Source of the DNA: Rapana venosa
Taxonomy: Eukaryota > Mollusca > Gastropoda > Neogastropoda > Muricidae
Assembly (NCBI GenBank): GCA_028751875.1
Contig: CM054157.1
Span: 56,476,347 to 56,540,346, forward strand
Direction of reading: 5' to 3'
Length of the DNA stretch: 64,000 nucleotides
The position numbers and the translations under genes are program-made. The notes under the pieces were generated by a model. It searched no databases, was not told the DNA's origin, and was given only the letters and a program-made list of their open reading frames with translations. Below are positions 56,278 to 64,000 of the stretch, in pieces. Numbering within the stretch: position 1 is the first letter of the stretch; every line of letters starts with the position of its first letter.

Positions 56278-56335
<58 letters not shown>
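56275..56335. repeat. CA array
   Basis: About 30 CA units running straight into the SINE-A sequence. Confidence 0.97.
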
Positions 56336-56339
<4 letters not shown>

Positions 56340-56583
56340 GCCGACTCCACTCTCCCCAAAAGTCCTCGGATGAGACTATAACCGAGACCCTGTGTGCGAA
56401 CGCACGCAGAACATCTTGCGCACCACGTTTAAATCCTGTTCCGCTTTTCGTAAAGTAGGCCATTGTGCGCAGGTGGGAACAGATGACAAAATTTACAAAA
56501 CCGCATACACACGGGACTGGATGTAAAAAATCACATAAGTGCTTTTTCCCCATTATCCTCGACATAAAAGAATAAAATAAAAT
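56336..56583 (+). mobile_element. SINE-A 3' part fused to a CA array
   Basis: (CA)n then GTGCCGACTCCACTC, CCTCGGATGAGACTATAA, CGCAGAACATCTTGCGC, CCGCTTTTCGTAAAG, ACGGGACTGGATGTAAAAA, CCATTATCCTCGAC and an (AAAAT)n tail. The junction is at the same base as in the 34.5-kb copy. Confidence 0.9.
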
Positions 56584-56894
56584 AAAAAAAACACAGGGTG
56601 CGTCTATCCTCTAAGGGGCATAACTACAAGCGGGTAAAAAAAAGTTGCGCATTTCCTCCCTTTGGGCTGCTAAACTGCCTGACAAACATTCCTTTGGGGT
56701 TCTGCTCTCCCTGTGGAATGCGGGGAGCCTGTCAGAATAAAAAGCATCCCCCACCTTCTGGAAAACTGTGCCGAATCCCTCTTTTCTATAAACTTTGTTT
56801 TAAAAAAACGGACCAAAATTCCAAACTTTTAAAAAAAAAAAAAGATTGGGGATAAACATGATTGATAAAAAAAAATTCATAGGGGCTAAGAAAG
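56584..56894 (+). repeat. Spacer repeat, copy 3, and A-rich flank
   Basis: ACACAGGGTGCGTCTATCC, CCTCCCTTTGGGCTGC, GTCAGAATAAAAAGCATCC, CCACCTTCTGGAAAACTG and AATCCCTCTTTTC, ending near 56790, then run-rich sequence. Confidence 0.75.
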
Positions 56895-57190
56895 AAGGGG
56901 GGGGCCCGGACGGTTAAAAAACCCGTTCCCCTTTCCAAAAAATAAACCGTGGGGTTCTGGGTTCAATTCCCAGCCTCCCCCTTTTTTTTTTTTTTCCCAT
57001 GGGGAATAAAAACTTGGGGAACTGAAAGGGGGGGACAAATCCTTTGGTTGGACTTTTAAACCGGGGAGACCCCGGGTGTTGAACACACCAGAAAAAATCT
57101 TGACAAAACTTTTAAAAAACCGCCCCCAAATTGTGGGCTGGTGGGGAAAGGGTTTGAAACCCCCCCCCCCCCAAAAAAAAAAGCAAAAAA
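56895..57190 (+). mobile_element. SINE-A, heavily degraded
   Basis: The B box GGGTTCAATTCCCAGCC (56956) is clear. The core TCCTTTGGTTGGACTTTTAA, ACCGGGGAGACCCCGGGTG, GAAAAAATCTTGACAAAAC and a GTGGGCTGGTGGGG segment follow in the right order. Base runs dominate the differences. Confidence 0.6.
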
Positions 57191-58199
57191 AGGAAACCCA
57201 CATGCACACAAGGGGTTTTTTTTAAAAGACGCCACCCCCCGAAGCCCGGGGAATTTTGGCAAACTAAATTACCCAAGGGAATAAAATTTTTTTTTAAATA
57301 GGCTAACGCAAATCAAAAAAAATCCCCACCAAAACAAAAACCAGTTTCCCCTTAAACCGCAAAATATCCACGGTGCGATAGTTTTCCGAAAAAAAGAAAA
57401 CCCATTCCCCCCTTTTGTTCCCGCATTTTAACATGGGATTGTTTCCCTTTGCCATTTGGGGGGGCCACGATCAACCCAAATTAACACCAACCCGGGAAAA
57501 CCGCCTTTCCTTTTGTGGGGGGGCTGACAACATGGCCCCGATCAATGGGGGGGTTTTAAACCGGGCCAAGCCTGAGGGCGGGTTTGAGGGTTTTGGCCCT
57601 AAACAGGACCCCCGGGTGTGGGTTTGGATTTTGGGAAATTTTCGTTGGGCCTTTTTTTGGGGGAGGGGGGATATTAACATTTTCCATAAAAAGATCTGGG
57701 GGGGCGATCAAGTTCAATTAAAAGGCCAATTTTGGGGTTTATTAAAGGGGAACTGTTGTTGCGTTGTTTTGGCCCTCGTTGTTTTTTTTGGGTTATTGTT
57801 GTTTGGTTTTTTTCCCCCATCAAAAACCCCCGGAAAGGGGGTCAAACCCACCCAGAACATGCCACACCCCGTTTTCATTTCCCATCCCCCCGGGGAAATG
57901 AATCACTGTGGGGCCTGTAAATTAGTACACACTCCCATGAGAAGGGGTTCATTTAAACTGTTTTCCAAGAAACCCCCGGCCCAACATTTTGACCCAACCA
58001 ATACCCCAAACCCTTCAGAGAATTTTCCCCTCAGCCTTTTGGGAGGGGGTACGGGGTTTTTGTTATCTAAAGTTTGGGTCAGGGAGGGAAGAAGACAAAA
58101 AAAACAAAAACGCTCCCAAAACCCAAAACCCAACTTTGCCCAATGAAAGACCTACCCCTTACTGAAAATTTAACTGACCCCAACCTCTTCCTGGCCCAA
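57191..58199. other. Run-rich sequence with a long open frame
   Basis: A plus-strand frame stays open from 57415 to 58146 (about 240 codons; contains MNHCGACKLVHTPMRRGSF). The sequence is full of GGGG, CCCC, TTTT and AAAA runs, which lowers the chance of stops, and there is no domain, signal peptide or repeat. I do not call it a gene. Confidence 0.4.
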
Positions 58200-58420
58200 A
58201 ATTTTCAGGTAAATGATTTCATTTTTAAAATTTTAATAACACAACCTCTTGTGAGAATGGCGGGGAGCCTCTCAGAAAATAAAACAGCACCCCCCACCTT
58301 CAGGAAATTCGTGCAAGAAAATTCCCTCTTTTCAAATCCCTCTCTTTGTTTCGGCCTTGTTTCCCTTTTCTTCCGTTACCCCTTTCTTGTCTTTTTTTTT
58401 TCCCTTTCCTTGGTCCTTTC
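58200..58420 (+). repeat. Spacer repeat, copy 4 (degraded)
   Basis: CTCAGAAAATAAAACAGCACC, CCACCTTCAGGAAATTCG and ATTCCCTCTTTTC follow the order of the other spacers. It precedes another SINE-A. Confidence 0.6.
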
Positions 58421-58627
58421 CCCCCCCCCCTCCCTTTTCCCCCCCAAAAGACAAAAAAAAAACAAAACCCAATTCTCTCTATCTTATCCGAAAATCGGAT
58501 CGCGGGGCCCTGACTTTTCAGGCGCAAAAACGGCACCAAGAGGGCATTTATTTCATATAACGGACAACAATATTTCCCTGTCTGAGTTTTTTTCACGGAA
58601 AAAGGGAAAAAGGAGGAAGGGATTTAA
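58421..58627. other. Unassigned run-rich sequence
   Basis: C-run- and A-run-rich DNA. Nothing is recognised. Confidence 0.4.
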
Positions 58628-58885
58628 CATCAGTGCAACTCCACCTCCCCAAAATTCTTTGGGATTAGACTATAAACCCGGGGGCCCCGAGGGCTAACGC
58701 ACGCAAAACCCCTTTTTGCCACATGTTAAACCCCTGCCCCGCTTTTCGAAAAAGGAAGGCCATTGTGTCCGGGGGGAACAGATACAGAAAAAAACAAAAC
58801 CGCATACACCCGGGGACTGGATGTAAAAAGCACATAAGTGCTTTTTTTCCATTATCCTCGGGAAAAAAAAGGGAAAAAAAAAATT
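58628..58885 (+). mobile_element. SINE-A, head missing
   Basis: AACATCAGTGCAACTCC, CTTTGGGATTAGACTATAA, ACGCACGCAAAACC, CCGCTTTTCGAAAAAGG, GGGGACTGGATGTAAAAAGC and CCATTATCCTCGGG. Here the copy starts in normal sequence at AACATCAGTGC, without a CA array. Confidence 0.82.
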
Positions 58886-59005
58886 TCCCTTTGGTAATTC
58901 CGTTTCAAACAAACCTGTATGTCACTTGCCCAAAGAACACAGGGAAAAAGCATGTTTATGGGGTTTTGCACATGAAAGCACTACACACACACCCACACAT
59001 ACACA

Positions 59006-59040
<35 letters not shown>

Positions 59041-59253
59041 GGACAGACAGACAGACAGGCAGGCAGGCAGACAGACTAAAGCATTAATTCACCCTTTAAA
59101 ACAACAACAACAACCCATACATGATTGAATATAAATAAAGAAAAAACTAACCTTCACACCAGGAAACTAGGGCAAACCAAAACAAAAATGCCTACTCTAG
59201 CAAAACACACACACACACACAGGGAGAGAGACACAGAGAGAGAGAGACAGAGG

Positions 59254-59290
<37 letters not shown>

Positions 59291-59320
59291 ACACACACAC
59301 ACACACACACCTGGCCTGAG
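58886..59320. repeat. CA, CAGA and GA arrays with short spacer
   Basis: CA (58984-59036), GACAGACAGGCAGGCAG (59040-59074), an A/C-rich spacer, CA (59204-59220), GA (59221-59286) and CA (59287-59310). Confidence 0.85.
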
Positions 59321-59727
59321 AACGAGCCAGATGACTCAGAGACAGACCGACAGACAGACTGACACACAGACAGGAAGAAGGTGGCGCCAGCCTGTGGCGC
59401 AGTGGCGAGCTGACAGCCAGGCCGGGTGTGAGAGACAGGGAGGCATAACTAATGCCCTCTGCAGCCAGAAGGCCCCTCACCTGCCCTGTCCCTGCCCGGC
59501 CATACAACTCAGCTCATTGACGCAGACTCTGAGGCGATTGCAGAAATATTTTGCTTTTAAACTCTTTTTTCTTGTTTGCTTGAGTGAGTTTTTTTGTTTT
59601 TTTGTGATTTTTTTTTTTGGGGGGGGGGGGGGGGCGGTGAGGGGAGGGGATGGAAGGGGAAAGGGCAGGGGGTGGTGGTGGTGGAATGATGGTAGGTATT
59701 GATGATGATGGTGGTAGTGGTGGGTGA
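59321..59727. other. Unassigned sequence with G-run and GGT patch
   Basis: Fairly complex DNA at 59380-59560, then T-runs, a G-run (59618-59633) and GGT/GAT triplets. No gene is recognised. Confidence 0.45.
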
Positions 59728-60014
59728 TGGTAAAGTAAAGGTGTCCCATGACCTATGTGGTCGTAGAGGAGCGAGGCATCAGAGACCTCAACTTCTCAAG
59801 GGGCCAGCATATTGAGGGCGGCACCCATCTCCTCTCCCTCGCTGCTTTACCTTCCCTGAACCTATAGAGGACAGGTACCCATTTACAGCTGGGTGAAATG
59901 GGGGTCTGTACTGAAGCCAAGGCGCGCAAACGGTCACCCATCCAATTGGTAACCACGCTCGATGCTGCTTAACTTGGCTGGGGGAAAGCGAGTGCTCCGA
60001 CCACTGAGCTGTGG
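59728..60014 (-). mobile_element. SINE-C, near full length
   Basis: Minus strand from 60014: CCACAGCTCAGTGGTCGG (tRNA-like start), AAGTTAAGCAGCATCGAGCG, TTGGATGGGTGACCGTTTG (5S-like), CACCCAGCTGTAAATGGG, GGGAAGGTAAAGCAGCG, CAATATGCTGGCCCC, GAGGTCTCTGATGCC and CACCTTTACTTTACC. This is the clearest full copy in the window and the best template for the family. Confidence 0.88.
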
Positions 60015-60500
60015 TGATGTTGGGTTTTTTTGGTTCTAGTTTTGTTTTTGACTTAATTGGTGTTTTTGTTTGAAGGATTTTTTTGGGGGGAGGGGCTTAA
60101 TTTTGCTGTTATTACTGTTATTTTGGTGGTGGTGGTGGTGGTGGTTAGAGATGGGTACCAATAGCAGTGATGGTGGTGGTGGTGGTGGGTGATGGTGGGT
60201 GGGGGTGGTGGTGATAGTGGTGGTGATGCTGGTGACGGGGTGATGGTGGTGGTAATGGTGGTGGTGGTGGTGATGATGGTCGTGGTAGTAATGGTGGTGA
60301 TATGTGATGGTGGTGTTGATGGTGGTGGTGGTGTGATGGTAGTAGGTGAGTCGTAGTGGTGGTGGCGTGATAGTAGTGGTGATGGTGGTGTGGTAGTAAT
60401 GGTGGTGATAGTAGTGGGTGATTTTTGGTTTGGTTTGTTAAAAAAAAATTAAATGATTTGTCTGGTTGGGTACTTTTTGGCGGTGGTGATGGTGGTGGTA
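60015..60500. repeat. GGT/GAT-rich minisatellite
   Basis: TGGTGG and TGATGG words dominate from 60120 to 60500, without a fixed unit longer than three bases. Confidence 0.85.
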
Positions 60501-60644
60501 GTTACAGCGTTGTTATAATAGTTCGTTCAAATGTTGTTTCTTCTATTCGGTTTTTTTTTTGGAGCACTTTTGTTTTGGGGTTTTCTTATCTTGTTATTTT
60601 CCCCACTGTGTCTTTCCATTATACCAATAGACAATCATTCTACT
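60501..60644. other. Unassigned T-rich sequence
   Basis: No feature is recognised. Confidence 0.4.
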
Positions 60645-60790
60645 CCATTGAAACCCATACAAAGGAGACTCTAAACCAAGGTCCCATAAATTATGCAAAT
60701 GTGCCCAGAATATCTTGCATACAAAATTTAAACTCTTAATTATCTTAGCGACCCTTCATAGGAGAGTAGGCCAGATATTATTGTCAGCAT
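60645..60790 (+). mobile_element. SINE-A, highly diverged fragment
   Basis: GGAGACTCTAAACCAAGGTCC, GTGCCCAGAATATCTTGC and AGGAGAGTAGGCCAG correspond to the SINE-A body in the right order, at lower similarity than other copies. Confidence 0.55.
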
Positions 60791-60942
60791 GGATGGCATG
60801 ATTACACCAAGCAGGTGTGCGCGACACACACACACACACTCGCGCACACACACACCCGTGCTTGCGGGCACACACACACACGCACACTCTCTCTCTCTCT
60901 CAAGCGCACACACACATACACACTTGCACACACACACACACC
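60791..60942. repeat. CA-rich array
   Basis: CACACA with GCGC and TCTC patches, running into CCTTCGGATG of the next SINE-A. Confidence 0.85.
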
Positions 60943-61190
60943 TTCGGATGAGACTATAAACCGAGGTATGGTATGACCGAATGCATGCAGAATATCCTGG
61001 GCATAGGTTAAATCCTGTTCCGCTTTTCAAAGAGTGGGCCATTGTAGGCGTGGGAAGGTAACATTTTTTTTTTTACAAAACTGCATACACAGGGGACTAG
61101 ATGTGAAAAAAAAGCACACGAGTGCTTATTCCATTATCCTTGAAATAAAAGAATAAAATAAAATAAAATGAATAGAATAAAATAAACACA
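60943..61190 (+). mobile_element. SINE-A 3' part joined to a CA array
   Basis: (CA)n then CCTTCGGATGAGACTATAA, CATGCAGAATATCCTGGGC, CCGCTTTTCAAAGAGTGG, GGGGACTAGATGTGAAAAAA and CATTATCCTTGAAATAAAAG plus an (AAAAT)n tail. Its junction with CA is about 25 bases farther in than in the 34.5- and 56.3-kb copies. Confidence 0.87.
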
Positions 61191-61629
61191 CACACACCAT
61201 CGTTCCCACACTCTAACAAAAAAAAAGAAAAAAACAAAAACAAAAACAAAAAAACCCTGACATCCTTTCAGTGTAAATGGGTTTTTGCAGTGTGTAAGCA
61301 AATGTCCGGCCTCTTACAGCCATTGACATTAGCCTGACAATTAAGCATCCACACGTGACACAGCACAGCGTGACACAGCGGACACACGCATAAGGGTAAC
61401 TGACCCTGTGTCACAACCTTTTGGCCCTGCCTTTCACATCCTTGCTCTATCTAATACCCCCACCCCCCCTTGTCCCCCCTCCTCCCTCTCCGTCTTCAAA
61501 CGGACGTTTGGTTCAATCTTTTGTGGTTAGGAAAGTGGACGTCACTAGCATTCTTCATATTTGTTGAGGTGTGGGGTGGGGGTGGATGTATCATTATCCC
61601 TTTTTCAACGTTAAAGCTTCTTTCTATCA
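61191..61629. other. Unassigned sequence
   Basis: A-rich patch, then about 350 bases of unique-looking DNA (includes GACACAGCACAGCGTGACAC). No gene is recognised. Confidence 0.4.
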
Positions 61630-61903
61630 TCTATCTTCTATCTGTCTATCTATCTATCTATCTATCTTATCTATCTATCTATTCTATCTATCTATCTATC
61701 ATATCTATCTGTTCTATCTATCTATCTATCTATCTGTCTATCTATCCTGTCTGTCTGTCTGTCTGTCGTATGTCATCTATCAATCTATCTATCTATCGAT
61801 AAGCTATCTATCTATCGATCTGTCTGTCCTTCTGTCTTCTGTCTGTCTGTCTGCCTGCTGTCGCTTCCATCCGTACCGGTTCATCCATCCACCCATGCAT
61901 CTA

Positions 61904-61938
<35 letters not shown>

Positions 61939-62194
61939 CTATCAGCTATCTATTCTATCTTCTGTCTGTCGGTCTGTCTGCCTGTCTGCCTGCCTGCCTG
62001 CCTTCCTGCCTGTCCTGTCCATACCGTCGCTTCATGCCATCCATCCTATCTATCGATCTATCTATCTATCTATCTATCTATCATCTATCTAATCTATCTA
62101 CTATCCATCTATCTATATACTATCAATCTGGCGATCTATCATCTATCGGCTATCTATCAGGCTATCTATCTATCTATCATCTATCCTATCTATC

Positions 62195-62225
<31 letters not shown>

Positions 62226-62253
62226 CATCCATCCATCCATCCATCTATCCATC

Positions 62254-62286
<33 letters not shown>

Positions 62287-62392
62287 ATCTATCTATCTAT
62301 CTATCTATTTATCCATCTATCTATCACTCTATCTATCATCTAATCTGCGTCATCTATCTACTATCTATTCTATCTATTCTGGCTATCTATCA

Positions 62393-62423
<31 letters not shown>

Positions 62424-62608
62424 CGGGCGATCTATCTATCTACTGGCTATCTATCTATCTAGCTATCTATCTATCTATCTATCAAAAAAAAAAAAAACGA
62501 TCTGTCTGTCTGTCTTCTGTCTGTCTGCCTGCCTGCCTGCCTGCCTGCCCATGCCTGTCTGTCCATCCGTCCGTTCATCCATCTATCTATCTATCTATCA
62601 TCTATCTA

Positions 62609-62649
<41 letters not shown>

Positions 62650-62921
62650 CATCTATCTAGCTATCTATCTATCTATCTGGCTATCTATCTATCTATCTAT
62701 CTATCTGGCTATCTATCTATCTCTCTATCTATCTATCTATCTATCTCTCTATCTATCTATCTATCTATCTATCTCTCTCTATCTATCTACCTATCTATCT
62801 ATCTATCTATCTATCTATCTGGTTTATCTATCTATTCTATCTATCTATCTATCTATCTATCTATCAAATCCATCTATCTATCTATCTATCTATCTGTCTA
62901 TCTATCTATCTACCTACCTAC

Positions 62922-62975
<54 letters not shown>

Positions 62976-62977
62976 GG
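61630..62977. repeat. CTAT/CTGT/CTGC tetranucleotide array, about 1.35 kb
   Basis: CTAT dominates, with several stretches of CTGT and then CTGC or CCAT (61750, 61830, 61965, 62505) in the same order. Single-base slips change frame often. Longer near-pure CTAT runs lie at 62580-62975. Y/L/S/I-rich open frames are artefacts. Confidence 0.96.
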
Positions 62978-62979
62978 AC

Positions 62980-63395
62980 ATTGTGCACATAGTGGTTTGA
63001 GCCTTGCACTCCCAGTTTGGATTCGAACTACCATTGAGATTCCCTTTCAAGGGAATTTTTTCTCCCGGAGTCAACATCAATACTGACTCCACTCCCCCCA
63101 AAAGTCCTTCGGATTGGACAAGGAACCGGGTTTCGTAGGAACACACGCAGAACATCTTGTCTACATATTGGAACCTTTTCTGTATTTCGGAAGAGAAGGC
63201 CATTCGTGCTGGTAAGAACAGATGATTAAAGATATATGAAGAAAAAACCCTGCATGCACACTGGAGTTCTGTTCAGACATCATCCCCGAAGTCAGAATAC
63301 AGCTACCTCAACAGTGGCCAACTACAGCTGCAGAGGCAAAAATCTGACCATTGGTGAATCTCAGAGGTCTAGCTGAGGAAGGAAGAAAACAATAA
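62980..63395 (+). mobile_element. SINE-A head and body joined to SINE-B tail
   Basis: Head CATAGTGGTTTGAGCC, B box TTGGATTCGAACTACC, GGAGTCAACATCAATACTG, CCTTCGGATTGGACAAGG, GCAGAACATCTTGTC and ATTTCGGAAGAGAAGGCC. Instead of the ACTGGATG end it continues with GTTCAGACATCATCCCC, AGTCAGAATACAGCTACC, ACCATTGGTGAATCTCAG and GTCTAGCTGAGG. The tail changeover point matches the 24-kb copy. Confidence 0.83.
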
Positions 63396-63399
63396 AATA

Positions 63400-63728
63400 T
63401 ACAGAACAAACCATCCAACAAACAAACCAAGAAACCAACCAACCAAAAAAAAAACAAACCAAAACCAACCAACCAACAAACAAACCATCCCAAACCCAAA
63501 CCCAACAAGCAAACCAACCAACCAACAAACCAAAAAAACCAACCAACCAAAAAACCAACAAACAAACCAACAAGCCAAACAACAAACAGACAGAAAGACA
63601 AGCAAAAACCAACAAACCCCAAACCCAAACCAACAAACCAACCAACCAACAAACCAAAACCAACCAACAAACCAACCAACCAACAACAAACCAACAGACA
63701 AACAGACAGAAAGACAACAAACAAACAA
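63400..63728. repeat. AACC/AAAC-type array
   Basis: Units such as ACCAACCAACCAACAAACC repeat irregularly, with CAGACAGAAAGACAA appearing twice (63587 and 63700). The minus strand reads as long W/L/V/F-rich frames. Confidence 0.92.
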
Positions 63729-63851
63729 AACCCGCGAACAGATGAAAACGAGCATCTGGAGCGAAAGGGAAGGGAGCCAGGGAGGAGGGGGATGGGGGGA
63801 GGGGGGGGGGGGGGGAGGAGTGCAAACATTCAAACAGAAAACTACAGTAGA

Positions 63852-63853
<2 letters not shown>
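63729..63853. other. Short G-rich stretch
   Basis: GGGAGGGAGC-type sequence and a poly-G run (63801-63816). Confidence 0.6.
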
Positions 63854-63898
<45 letters not shown>

Positions 63899-64000
63899 GT
63901 AGTGGTGTGTGTGTGTGTGTGTGTGGTGTGTGTGTGTGTTGTGTTGTGTTGTAGTGGTGTGTGGGTGTGTGTTGTGTGTGTGTGGTTGTTGTGGGGTGTG
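63854..64000. repeat. GT array to window end
   Basis: GTGTGT with TTGTAGTG interruptions. It continues past the window. Confidence 0.97.

Noticed and set aside
57415..58146. 243-codon non-repetitive forward frame
   Set aside because: It sits in run-rich, probably badly polished sequence with no recognisable domain, and the adjacent SINE copies are visibly smeared, so frame continuity is not trustworthy.

Overview
This window is non-coding eukaryotic DNA, almost certainly from a mollusc and most likely a gastropod. The case rests on its repeats: tRNA-derived SINEs of molluscan type, degraded LINE reverse transcriptases, very long microsatellites, and no compact gene organisation on either strand. 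There is no operon, CRISPR array, rRNA gene or intact protein-coding gene. Most open frames are stop-free passages through simple repeats. Two 500-base runs of N mark scaffold gaps. I use three working labels. SINE-A has a tRNA-like head, a body resembling the V domain of V-SINEs (motif CTTCGGATGAGACTATAA) and an ACTGGATGTAAAAAAGC tail. SINE-B has a tRNA-like head and a tail containing GCGGCTACCT and GGAGCTCTAGCCGAGG. SINE-C has a tRNA-like start followed by a segment similar to the 5S rRNA internal promoter.

Layout. 1-9.5 kb: SINE-C, serial trinucleotide arrays, a gap, several SINE-A copies, a 21-bp minisatellite, one exon-like open frame (6.05-6.29 kb), a 1.2-kb pentamer-based satellite, and the 3' end of a jockey/CR1-like LINE. 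9.5-17.8 kb: low-complexity and AT-rich sequence that looks poorly polished, with possible broken coding sequence on the minus strand. 17.8-24.3 kb: a LINE C-terminal fragment, composite tandem repeats, a SINE-B with a nested insertion, tandem LINE 3' tails, a 1.3-kb purine array, and a small CxxC-containing open frame. 24.8-27.5 kb: a long but broken endonuclease/reverse-transcriptase LINE, followed by a 1.5-kb satellite of 41-bp units and a SINE-C. 30-37 kb: CA, CTAT and CATA arrays with a gap.

37-50 kb: a 2.2-kb block present twice (38.9-41.1 and 46.5-48.8 kb) on either side of 5 kb of anomalous C-rich sequence, then a SINE-B interrupted by a SINE-C. 50-59 kb: a second duplicated architecture (pentamer satellite, CTTT array, flank, CA array, SINE-A, spacer). 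59-64 kb: SINE-C, GGT-rich and CTAT arrays, a SINE-A with a SINE-B tail, and an AACC-type array.

How the parts relate: the tail of SINE-A matches the 3' end of the LINE at 8.4-9.3 kb, which is the usual sign of a SINE borrowing LINE machinery. Two SINE-A copies instead end in the SINE-B tail. Nothing here is a confidently new functional system. The best candidates for real biology are the tail sharing and tail switching, the tRNA/5S composite SINE, the fused CA/SINE-A junctions, and the related pentamer satellites. Much of the remaining oddity is probably assembly or consensus error.
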